In this document: in pieces, positions 1 through 5,057 of the stretch
Position numbering within the stretch: the stretch's first letter is position 1
Layout: the number at the start of each line of letters is the position of its first letter
Source of the DNA: Candidatus Nomurabacteria bacterium
GTDB taxonomy: Bacteria; Patescibacteriota; Minisyncoccia; Phycocordibacterales; PALSA-1337
Direction: 5' to 3'
Assembly: GCA_943355185.1 (NCBI GenBank)
Contig: CALREM010000018.1
Coordinates: 1-5,951 of the forward strand
Length of the DNA stretch: 5,951 nucleotides
The notes under the pieces: generated by a model
What the model was told of the DNA's origin: nothing
What the model saw: the letters and a program-made list of their open reading frames with translations, nothing else
Databases searched by the model: none
Translations under genes and position numbers: made by a program

Positions 1-1
1 T

Positions 2-133
2 TTCGAACGACTCGCTCTACACTCATGGATATTTGAATTTGAAAATATGGAAGGCAAACGCATCCGTATTAAGGCGCCTTTCCCAGAAGATTTTGAGAGG
101 GCAATTACGGAGTTTGGAATTGTGTTGAAATAA
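2..133 (+). CDS. RluA-family RNA pseudouridine synthase, C-terminal fragment (5' end outside window)
   Basis: The frame is open from the left edge to a TAA at 131-133 and gives 43 residues. The segment reads RLALHSWIFEF, then GKRIRIKAPFPEDF. This matches the conserved C-terminal end of RluA-type pseudouridine synthases: an R-x-x-LH-(A/S) motif, a beta strand, then G-x-x-(I/M)-x-(I/F)-x-(A/S)-P-x-P-(E/D)-D-(F/M). Family members isomerise specific uridines in rRNA or tRNA in the cytoplasm. The catalytic Asp motif (HRLD) would lie upstream of the window, so activity and the exact subfamily (RluA, RluC or RluD) cannot be judged. The stop codon directly abuts the stop of the convergent ABC ATPase gene at 134-136, with no spacer. 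The identification rests on a short but characteristic tail. Confidence 0.72.
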   Translation, partial: FERLALHSWIFEFENMEGKRIRIKAPFPEDFERAITEFGIVLK

Positions 134-808
134 CTAATTTTTCTTCACCCCGACGATCTTTCCGTCGTCGAGTGTTACAATCTTTTCTGCCATGTCAGCA
201 TATTCTGGTTCATGTGTAACCATGATGATCGTCTGTCCTTGCTTGTGAAGCTGCTTGAAGATATCCATGACGGTGCGTGAAGATTCGTTGTCCAAGTTTG
301 CAGTTGGTTCATCGGCAAAGAGAATGTCTGGGTTGTGCGCGATAGCTCGAGAGATACTGACGCGTTGCTGTTCACCACCAGAAAGCTGACTCGGTAGCTG
401 GTTAACGTGCTCCTTAAGCCCTACGGTTGTAAGTGCGGACTTGGCAGTAGAAAGTGCTTTGGCGGTCGGCATCCCTTGCATCAGAAGGGGAAGAGTTACG
501 TTTTCGAGGGCGGTGAGTTCAGGTATAAGTGCATAATCCTGGAATACGTACCCGAGGCGCGAAAGACGGAATAATGTCTTGGCGTCATTGCTCATGGTGT
601 TAGTTACGATACCGTCGATGATAACTTCTCCACGCGTCGGCTCATCGAGTAAACTCATTTGGTACATGAATGTACTCTTACCTGCACCGGAGCGACCCAT
701 GATAGCAATAAATTCACCCTCCTCGATTTTGAAATCAAGACCTTTGAGTACAGACGTTTCCACTTGGCCATTCATGAATGTTTTGTAGAGATTTTTTACT
801 TCAATCAT
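134..808 (-). CDS. ABC transporter ATP-binding protein, MacB/LolD-like
   Basis: This 224-residue protein has the length of a single nucleotide-binding domain. All ATPase motifs are visible: Walker A GRSGAGKST (38-46), Q-loop Q90 in GYVFQDY, signature LSGGEQQ (142-148), Walker B ILFADEP (162-168) with the catalytic Glu, D-loop NLD (171-173) and the switch His in VTHE (199). ALIPELTALENVTLPLL (93-109) is the usual MacB/LolD/FtsE-family stretch. The protein should hydrolyse ATP on the cytoplasmic face and drive the FtsX-like permease encoded just upstream. After Walker A, FMYQMSLLDEPTRG replaces the more usual LLxxLGxLDxPTxG, a mild divergence. The ATG at 806-808 lies 9 nt after the permease stop and has no clear Shine-Dalgarno, so translational coupling is likely. 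This is the last gene of the operon, and its TAG stop (134-136) touches the stop of the convergent pseudouridine synthase gene. The family call is firm; the substrate is unknown. Confidence 0.96.
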   Translation of the reverse strand: MIEVKNLYKTFMNGQVETSVLKGLDFKIEEGEFIAIMGRSGAGKSTFMYQMSLLDEPTRGEVIIDGIVTNTMSNDAKTLFRLSRLGYVFQDYALIPELTALENVTLPLLMQGMPTAKALSTAKSALTTVGLKEHVNQLPSQLSGGEQQRVSISRAIAHNPDILFADEPTANLDNESSRTVMDIFKQLHKQGQTIIMVTHEPEYADMAEKIVTLDDGKIVGVKKN

Positions 809-817
809 ATATGTATA

Positions 818-2074
818 TTATTTGCGGCCCAAGATAGAATCGAGGGTATTTTTACGGACGATCATTCGTGCAGGGATGTATCCGGCGATAATTGTCGCTA
901 CAACCAGGAGACTGATACGTAAGAGTGTTCCACTAAGGGGTGCAACGAGAATGCCATCACTGAAAGGGAAGTCGATAGGGTGTCGAGCGACAAATGGTTG
1001 GAGAAAAGCGTAGAGGAGGATAAAGCCGATGGCTGAACCTATGAATGCGTAAAATATAGATTGCATAACATATGATAATTCTATTGCCTGACCGTTGATG
1101 CCAATACCTTTGAGGATACCAATGAATTTACGGCGCGTCAGAGCGTTGATGAAGATCACGATAAAAATGGTGATCGAAGCTACGACCAGACCGATCGAAC
1201 TGATCATGTTACCCAGTAATGCGAACGTATCACGAATATCCTTGATGAATTTCGGTTGAGCATCAGCAGAGGTTTGGACTTTGGCATAGGTACCTACTCC
1301 GTTGCGCAGGAGGGTGTCACGGACAACAACCGGATCTGATCCTGGTTTGAGACGAATAGCGATTTCATCAACGTTGAAGTCATTGCGACCGATCATGCCG
1401 CGTAGCTGTGAGTCGACCATGTATGCCTTGAAACTCACTTCGTCAACTTTACTCTTGAGAATACCTTTGACGGTAACTTCACGTTCGACGTTGCCGATTT
1501 GGATACGTATCTTGCTTCCCGGACCTACGTCATCGAGCGCACTGAATCCTGGATTATCGACAGGGATGTATTTTTTGATGAGATAAGATCCAAGAAGTAT
1601 CTGGTCATAGTCACCTGGTTGCAGGTATTCACCTTCGATGATCCATCGAGATAGTCCGGTGAGCTCGTCTTCTGCTACAGGGTCGATACCCGCGATTTGT
1701 GCACCGGCGGTGTTGGGTTTCTCGTTTGGATCAGTGCGAGATTTGTAGTTTGCTTCGAGTGTCGAGCCACTCACGTAGCGTGCAGACAGGGCGTCAACTT
1801 GGGGAAGGGATTCGACGGTGCGTATGATGTCAGGACTGTATTCGATGTAGGTCTCGGTATTGAGGTTGGAGATGATCACGTCACTTGTGTATTGTTCACG
1901 TACAGCTTCGATCGCGCCTTGGATAAGGCCGACCAGGATACCAGATACGATGACCAAGTTCAAAAAGGTCAGGATCATGACGAATACGATCAGACTGTTG
2001 GTCCATTTGCTGGAACGTCGAAGTTGACGTGTTGCCAGGAAAAATGCGATACGAAAATTGAGCGGTGAAAACAT
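818..2074 (-). CDS. ABC transporter permease, FtsX/MacB-like, with extracytoplasmic core domain
   Basis: This 418-residue protein has the four-helix type VII ABC architecture. There is one N-terminal membrane segment (about 28-50), a large extracytoplasmic MacB-like core (about 55-280), and three C-terminal segments (about 286-312, 333-360 and 383-402). After TM2 comes RRKFIGILKGIGING (314-328), the coupling-helix motif of FtsX-like permeases (R-x-x-(E/F)-IGILKAIG). The C-terminus ends PARMIVRKNTLDSILGRK, matching the family's PA-x-x-A-x-x-x-P-x-x-x-L ending. These proteins usually do not pump through a channel of their own. They move the extracytoplasmic domain in response to ATP hydrolysis, and so act on lipoproteins, peptides or drugs. 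The ATG at 2072-2074 starts 1 nt after the adaptor's TAG stop, with no Shine-Dalgarno seen, so reinitiation or coupled translation is expected. The partners are the adaptor upstream and the ATPase downstream. Substrate unknown. Confidence 0.94.
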   Translation of the reverse strand: MFSPLNFRIAFFLATRQLRRSSKWTNSLIVFVMILTFLNLVIVSGILVGLIQGAIEAVREQYTSDVIISNLNTETYIEYSPDIIRTVESLPQVDALSARYVSGSTLEANYKSRTDPNEKPNTAGAQIAGIDPVAEDELTGLSRWIIEGEYLQPGDYDQILLGSYLIKKYIPVDNPGFSALDDVGPGSKIRIQIGNVEREVTVKGILKSKVDEVSFKAYMVDSQLRGMIGRNDFNVDEIAIRLKPGSDPVVVRDTLLRNGVGTYAKVQTSADAQPKFIKDIRDTFALLGNMISSIGLVVASITIFIVIFINALTRRKFIGILKGIGINGQAIELSYVMQSIFYAFIGSAIGFILLYAFLQPFVARHPIDFPFSDGILVAPLSGTLLRISLLVVATIIAGYIPARMIVRKNTLDSILGRK

Positions 2075-2075
2075 A

Positions 2076-3608
2076 CTAATTTTTCGGCGGAGTGAGCACT
2101 ATAGAGTCTCCTTCGGATAGGCCACTGATGATCTCAACTTGACCAAGAGAAGTAGAATCACCGATTTCGACAAGCACTTCGACAATCTCTTCATCCATCT
2201 TCTTTTGGATGTACTGGCGACCATCACGTTTGATGAGGGCACTTTGGAGTACCATGATAGCGTCTGGCTTTTCGAGGGTTATGATGGAGACACTACCTGT
2301 CATCCCGGATTTGATACGAGAATCATTTGATATGAATGATAAGACGACCTTGTACGTAGACACACCGTCGCGGATGGTTTCTGCAGGATCCACTGCTACA
2401 ACGGTTGCTTCGAAAATAGTTTCGGTGTTGTATGCGTCCAAGGTGACCTTGGCGATGTTGCCTGGTTTAATATAGGCAATGTGGACTTCGGGGACATAAC
2501 TTTCGATGTTGAATGAATTGGTATTCATGAGTGAAATTTGTGATGAGTTTGATGCAATGATTTCGCCGACTTTGATGTCCATACGAGTGACGGTACCATC
2601 GAAGGGTGCGACGATCAGTGTCTTTCTGATGCGAGCCAGAGCACTTTCTACGTCTGCTTGAGCGGCTTTGACACTGGCATTTTGGGCACTAATATCGCTT
2701 GCAATGGTGCCGGATTCTGAAAGGGTGAGGGAATCACGAGACTGTATCCATGTTGCTTGGGCGGTCTGGATACTGTCAATCACAGTTATGATCTCTTGGT
2801 TCGCAGTATTGATAGAGGTTCGATGGGAGTCTATTTGTGCCTGGGTTAGTCCGGAATTTACACTCGAGAGATCCGCGGTTATTTTTGTGAGACGGTTGGT
2901 AAGTGTTCGTATGAATGACAAGGTGTCTAAGGTCAGCGTGCGTGCGGATTCTAATTGTGCAGATTCGAGAGGTTCTTTGAGGTGCGTAAGGGTATCTTTC
3001 CAGTGGTTTATTTTTTCTGTGGAAATAAGACGATCTCGTTCGAGGGCACGTTCTTCTGTATATGAATCTATGGGTACTGAGAAATTCGGATTGGCACTGG
3101 TACCATTTGTAAAAATGACGTCGACGTAATTAAGGAATGCATATTCGGTATCAAGTTGAGCTGCAAGCATAGCGGTGACGAGTGAACGTGAGGCGTCTGT
3201 GTAATCTTGGCGGTCTATATTGAGTTGCTCAGGTCGAGTTCCTTGGATGAGGGAAGCGAGCTTGGATTGTTCACGTTCAAGGGCTGCTTGCTTTTGGAGG
3301 AGTTCGGCACGAGCATCGCCGTTCTCTAGGCTTGCGATAACGGTGCCTTTGGTGACGACACTACCAATGGCTGAATTGATTGAAGCGAGTCTGCCGCCTT
3401 GTTCGAAGCCAAGATTGGCACTTTGAGCTGCGACTACTTTGCCTGATACTGCAACTTGGCGTTTGAAGGTAGATCGACTGATAGTTTGGGTTTCAACGGT
3501 GCTATTTGAGCCGCCAATGGTAGTGAAGCCAATACCTGCCAGGATTATAAGGACAAGTACTGAGTATATATATGGGCGCTTGAGGAATATGTTTTTAGCT
3601 TTTTTCAT
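2076..3608 (-). CDS. Periplasmic-adaptor-type (HlyD/MacA-like, RND/MFP family) membrane fusion protein
   Basis: The protein is 510 residues. Residues 12-33 form one N-terminal membrane anchor after a Lys/Arg-rich start. The first half of a lipoyl-like domain (about 48-98) contains GFEQGGRLASI and GSVVTKGTVIASLENGD. The second half (about 327-362) is LIVAPFDGTVTRMDIKVGE, the standard sandwich of this family. Between them lie about 230 mostly helical residues: a coiled-coil hairpin (near 100-125 and 305-328) plus extra helices with a low-complexity S/T/Q composition. A beta-barrel (about 365-445) and a membrane-proximal domain (446-510, ending GLSEGDSIVLTPPKN) follow. It should bridge the permease to the extracellular side. 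At 510 residues it is longer than typical MacA (about 370), and the excess lies in the helical insert. It is the first gene of the operon. The ATG at 3606-3608 has no Shine-Dalgarno, and an extended -10 box sits about 20 nt upstream. No TolC-like gene is present in the window. Confidence 0.93.
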   Translation of the reverse strand: MKKAKNIFLKRPYIYSVLVLIILAGIGFTTIGGSNSTVETQTISRSTFKRQVAVSGKVVAAQSANLGFEQGGRLASINSAIGSVVTKGTVIASLENGDARAELLQKQAALEREQSKLASLIQGTRPEQLNIDRQDYTDASRSLVTAMLAAQLDTEYAFLNYVDVIFTNGTSANPNFSVPIDSYTEERALERDRLISTEKINHWKDTLTHLKEPLESAQLESARTLTLDTLSFIRTLTNRLTKITADLSSVNSGLTQAQIDSHRTSINTANQEIITVIDSIQTAQATWIQSRDSLTLSESGTIASDISAQNASVKAAQADVESALARIRKTLIVAPFDGTVTRMDIKVGEIIASNSSQISLMNTNSFNIESYVPEVHIAYIKPGNIAKVTLDAYNTETIFEATVVAVDPAETIRDGVSTYKVVLSFISNDSRIKSGMTGSVSIITLEKPDAIMVLQSALIKRDGRQYIQKKMDEEIVEVLVEIGDSTSLGQVEIISGLSEGDSIVLTPPKN

Positions 3609-3626
3609 GAATTTTGGATATAAATT

Positions 3627-3635
3627 ATTGTAGCA
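3627..3635 (-). promoter_or_regulatory. Extended -10 promoter element of the ABC operon
   Basis: Read on the minus strand, this is TGCTACAAT: a TG, one spacer base, then TACAAT, which matches the extended -10 consensus at all but one base. Transcription would start near 3620 and leave a leader of only about a dozen bases before the adaptor ATG. No -35 box stands at the right distance, as expected for extended -10 promoters. The element lies just outside the 49-nt palindrome. Confidence 0.5.
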
Positions 3636-3638
3636 CAG

Positions 3639-3687
3639 ATGTCCAAGGGTAGACCTCGCCGGAGCGGCGAGGTCTACCCTTGGACAT
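3639..3687. repeat. 49-nt perfect palindrome in the divergent adaptor/rplS region
   Basis: Bases 3639-3661 are the exact reverse complement of 3665-3687, giving a 23-bp stem with a 3-nt loop (GAG), or 22 bp with a 5-nt loop. The outer ends read ATGTCCAAGGG and CCCTTGGACAT; the inner part is GC-rich (GACCTCGCC / GGCGAGGTC). There is no T-tract on either side, and it sits upstream of both divergent genes, so it is not an ordinary terminator. A stem this long without mismatches suggests a REP/BIME-like extragenic palindrome, a small mobile-element remnant, or an operator. Identity as a dispersed repeat cannot be decided from one copy. Confidence 0.9.
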
Positions 3688-3735
3688 GACAGAGTCTTGA
3701 ATATTAAAAAAGGGTATGGTAAGGTAGTGACCTAT

Positions 3736-4164
3736 ATGGCTACTGCAATTATTTCTCCTGCAAAAGTTGAATTCCGCAAGAAGCTGGACGTTCGTCCTGG
3801 CGACACTATTCGCGTATGGCAAAAGATCGAAGAAGCCAAAGGTAAGTTCCGCCTTCAGGCTTTCGAGGGTCTGGTTATGGCCCGAAAGCACGGTAGTGAA
3901 GCGGGTGCGACCTTCACTGTTCGTAAGGTGATTGATTCTATCGGTGTAGAGCGTATTTTCCCGTTGTATTCTCCAATGATCGATGAGATCGAGATGGTCC
4001 GCCGTGCAAAGGTCCGCCGTGCAAAGCTTTACTTTGTCCGTCGCAAGGCTGCAAAGGAGATCCGTCACCAGATGCGCCGTACTATGAACGCTACATATGC
4101 CGAAGATACACCAGATGTAGTCGCTGTCCCGGTAGAGGCTCCAAAAGAACCTGCTTCCGCATAA
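3736..4164 (+). CDS. rplS: 50S ribosomal protein L19
   Basis: From the ATG at 3736 the protein is 142 residues. It carries the L19 core: VRPGDTIRVWQKI, then KFRLQAFEGLVMARK, then FTVRKVIDSIGVERIFPLYSP, and the C-terminal signature VRRAKVRRAKLYFVR. L19 lies at the 30S-50S interface of the ribosome. The N-terminus is short and lacks the usual first helix (MN-x-I-x-x-I-E), while the C-terminus carries about 35 extra residues ending in a Pro/Ala/Glu-rich tail. In-frame TTG (3697) and GTG (3727) codons would add 13 or 3 residues. I chose the ATG because the L19-like sequence begins right after it and an AAGG lies 11 nt upstream, though that is a weak and distant Shine-Dalgarno. It is transcribed divergently from the ABC operon and is followed by a terminator. 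Confidence 0.96.
   Translation: MATAIISPAKVEFRKKLDVRPGDTIRVWQKIEEAKGKFRLQAFEGLVMARKHGSEAGATFTVRKVIDSIGVERIFPLYSPMIDEIEMVRRAKVRRAKLYFVRRKAAKEIRHQMRRTMNATYAEDTPDVVAVPVEAPKEPASA
3996..4025 (+). repeat. Perfect 15-nt tandem duplication inside rplS
   Basis: The unit GGTCCGCCGTGCAAA occurs twice back to back with no mismatch and encodes VRRAK-VRRAK. L19 proteins normally carry a related pseudo-repeat here (VRRGK-VRRAK), so the peptide repeat is partly ancestral. The identity at every codon position suggests recent homogenisation or slippage. Confidence 0.9.
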
Positions 4165-4203
4165 AGCTTCGGCAAGGCAAGGAAGGTGCGAAATAAAACA
4201 AAA

Positions 4204-4227
4204 AAACCCCGACGAAAGTCGGGGTTT
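4204..4227. terminator. Bidirectional Rho-independent terminator between rplS and tRNA-Leu
   Basis: A 10-bp stem, AAACCCCGAC / GTCGGGGTTT, closes on a GAAA tetraloop in the plus orientation. On the minus strand it is followed by an excellent T-tract (TTTTTTTGTTTTATTT, complement of 4191-4206), making it a strong terminator for the tRNA-Leu transcript. On the plus strand the following TTTGTGTTTGTG is a weaker T-rich tract ending the rplS transcript. The convergent arrangement fits a shared terminator. Confidence 0.88.
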
Positions 4228-4248
4228 GTGTTTGTGTCCTCTATATAC

Positions 4249-4288
4249 AGTTCGAGTCCTGTCGTCTATAGATGACAGGACTCGAACT
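4249..4288. repeat. 40-nt palindrome built from tRNA T-arm-like sequence
   Basis: GTTCGAGTCCTGTC (4250-4263) is exactly complementary to GACAGGACTCGAAC (4274-4287). The A at 4249 pairs with the T at 4288, and the centre TCTATAGA continues the symmetry apart from one G/T position that can wobble in RNA. The arm repeats GTTCGAGTCCT from the T-loop and 3' T-stem of the adjacent tRNA-Leu, seven bases beyond that gene's 3' end, and again inverted. It has no T-tract of its own. It lies between tRNA-Leu and its terminator and would be part of the tRNA precursor's 3' trailer. Confidence 0.88.
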
Positions 4289-4294
4289 TACATG

Positions 4295-4378
4295 TGCACG
4301 GGAGAGGACTCGAACCTCCATGCCCTAATGGGCGCTACCACCTCAAGGTAGTGCGTCTACCAATTTCGCCACCCGTGC
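4295..4378 (-). tRNA. tRNA-Leu (anticodon GAG)
   Basis: The minus strand folds as a class II tRNA. The acceptor is GCACGGG/CCCGTGC, the D-arm contains TTGGTAGA, and the anticodon arm is CTACC-TTGAGGT-GGTAG with GAG at positions 34-36, reading CUC and CUU. The long variable arm is GCCC-ATTA-GGGC, and the T-arm is GGAGG-TTCGAGT-CCTCT with one G-T pair. The discriminator is A, as expected for leucine tRNAs. CCA is not encoded (CAT follows), so CCA-adding enzyme is needed. It has its own promoter upstream and a palindrome and terminator downstream. Confidence 0.96.
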
Positions 4379-4386
4379 GTGCATGC

Positions 4387-4415
4387 ACTATAGCCGAAAT
4401 GCATTACTTTTTCAA
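4387..4415 (-). promoter_or_regulatory. Sigma70-type promoter of tRNA-Leu
   Basis: On the minus strand, TTGAAA (4415-4410) is followed after exactly 17 nt by TATAGT (4392-4387); each box differs from consensus at one base. Transcription would start about at the tRNA 5' end (4378-4380). The spacing is ideal. The -35 box contains the TGA stop of the upstream mpg-type gene (4414-4412), and a perfect 10-nt palindrome GTGCATGCAC (4379-4388) lies between the -10 box and the tRNA. Confidence 0.75.
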
Positions 4416-4939
4416 TTCTTTCTCGACAACACAAACCTCCATAACTTTTTACTCCAGATCGGTCCAGCATAATCAACACCAATACGAGGAGTCTTTTGTA
4501 TATCTGAAGAGGATATTTTTGCAGGTCCTTCTTCGATCCAGAGACCAGTTTTCTTGGAAAGGATCATATTATTGAGATCTTTCGTAATACCCAGAGCTTT
4601 GGTCAATCGTGCCGGACCAGGGATACCCTCAATTCCACGAATCAGTACTGCAGAAGGGTAATCTTGTGGACCAGTGACCACATTGAGCATCCAGTGAATT
4701 CCGTAGACGAAATAAATATATGTTCTACCTGGTGGTCCAAACATTACTTCTGTTCGTGGGGTCCGTCCTTTTGAAGCATGAGAAGCCAGATCGTCAAAAC
4801 CATCGTAGGCTTCAGCTTCGGTGATCATATATCGTTCGGTTTTTCCATCCCGCGCACGCACCAACATGCAACCGATCAGATCTTCTGCAACCTGAAGTGT
4901 TGGACGATCGAAGAAAGAAGAGGGAAGAGGTTTTGACAT
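4412..4939 (-). CDS. 3-methyladenine DNA glycosylase, AAG/MPG family
   Basis: This 175-residue protein matches the alkyladenine DNA glycosylase family. These enzymes excise alkylated purines such as 3-methyladenine, and often hypoxanthine, to start base excision repair. Visible motifs include DLIGCMLV (20-27) and ITEAEAYDG (39-47), whose E43 and Y45 correspond to the catalytic Glu and intercalating Tyr of human AAG. SHA (53-55) carries the equivalent of its active-site His. MFGPPGRTYIYFVYGIHWMLNVV (66-88) follows with the conserved Asn at 86, then SAVLIRGIEG with R101, GPARLTKALGI (108-118), and the tail RIGVDYAGPIWSKKLWRFV. All catalytic positions are present. It is slightly shorter than many bacterial members (about 190-200 residues). 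The ATG at 4937-4939 lies where transcription from the extended -10 box would begin, so the mRNA may be leaderless. The TGA stop falls inside the tRNA-Leu -35 box. Confidence 0.95.
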   Translation of the reverse strand: MSKPLPSSFFDRPTLQVAEDLIGCMLVRARDGKTERYMITEAEAYDGFDDLASHASKGRTPRTEVMFGPPGRTYIYFVYGIHWMLNVVTGPQDYPSAVLIRGIEGIPGPARLTKALGITKDLNNMILSKKTGLWIEEGPAKISSSDIQKTPRIGVDYAGPIWSKKLWRFVLSRKN

Positions 4940-4945
4940 ATATAC

Positions 4946-4954
4946 TTTATATCA
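4946..4954 (-). promoter_or_regulatory. Extended -10 promoter of the DNA glycosylase gene
   Basis: The minus strand reads TGATATAAA: TG, one base, then TATAAA, one mismatch from TATAAT. Its distance to the ATG (4939) places the expected start of transcription on or next to the initiation codon, predicting a leaderless mRNA. TTTACA upstream is too close (6 nt) to be its -35 box. Confidence 0.55.
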
Positions 4955-4996
4955 CACTGTAAACATCGTGGAAGGTGCCGATATTCTAATAAATCA

Positions 4997-5011
4997 GTGA
5001 ATATAATTCAC
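4997..5011. promoter_or_regulatory. Dyad GTGAAT-ATA-ATTCAC overlapping a perfect TATAAT
   Basis: A perfect inverted repeat with 6-bp arms and a 3-nt centre lies in the 118-nt region between the divergent glycosylase and HNH genes. Bases 5002-5007 inside it read TATAAT on the plus strand, a consensus -10 box, although no convincing -35 box is seen 16-18 nt upstream. It could be an operator over a plus-strand promoter of the HNH gene. The symmetry is direct observation; the regulatory role is inferred. Confidence 0.4.
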
Positions 5012-5023
5012 AATCCCATAAGC

Positions 5024-5050
5024 TTTACTTTCACGTTAATTTCGATAGAA
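5024..5050 (+). promoter_or_regulatory. Possible promoter of the HNH gene
   Basis: TTTACT (5024-5029) and TAGAAT (5045-5050) are spaced by 15 nt. The -10 box has one mismatch; the -35 box has two and the spacing is short. Initiation would fall at about 5057-5058, on the HNH start codon, so this promoter would make a leaderless mRNA. GAAAGG directly touches the ATG and is too close to act as a normal Shine-Dalgarno. Confidence 0.35.
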
Positions 5051-5057
5051 TGAAAGG

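Noticed and set aside
151..170. Hairpin CGACGA...TCGTCG near the end of the ABC ATPase gene, as a terminator
   Set aside because: The stem is only 6 bp, has no T-tract on either side, and lies in codons for a family-typical tail (DDGKIVG).
1697..2068. 123-codon plus-strand frame inside the permease gene
   Set aside because: It is the complement of a well-supported permease coding region, with irregular composition and no recognisable domain.
2668..3129. 153-codon plus-strand frame inside the adaptor gene
   Set aside because: It is antisense to the helical insert of the adaptor. It is long only because the Ser/Thr/Gln-rich strand happens to lack stops on the complement.
3639..3687. The 49-nt palindrome as a Rho-independent terminator
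   Set aside because: No T-run follows on either strand, and it lies upstream of both divergent genes rather than at a gene end.
3625..4068. 147-codon open frame antisense to rplS
   Set aside because: It runs opposite a certain ribosomal protein gene, has no family resemblance, and its N-terminal and C-terminal parts cover rplS codons and the palindrome. It is a shadow frame.
4165..4411. An additional small gene in the interval between rplS and the glycosylase gene
   Set aside because: The interval is fully accounted for by the terminator, the T-arm palindrome, tRNA-Leu and its promoter. No frame with a credible start or composition is left.
4294..4575. 93-codon plus-strand frame crossing tRNA-Leu and the glycosylase 3' end
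   Set aside because: It spans a tRNA gene and antisense coding sequence, so it cannot be a plausible protein gene.
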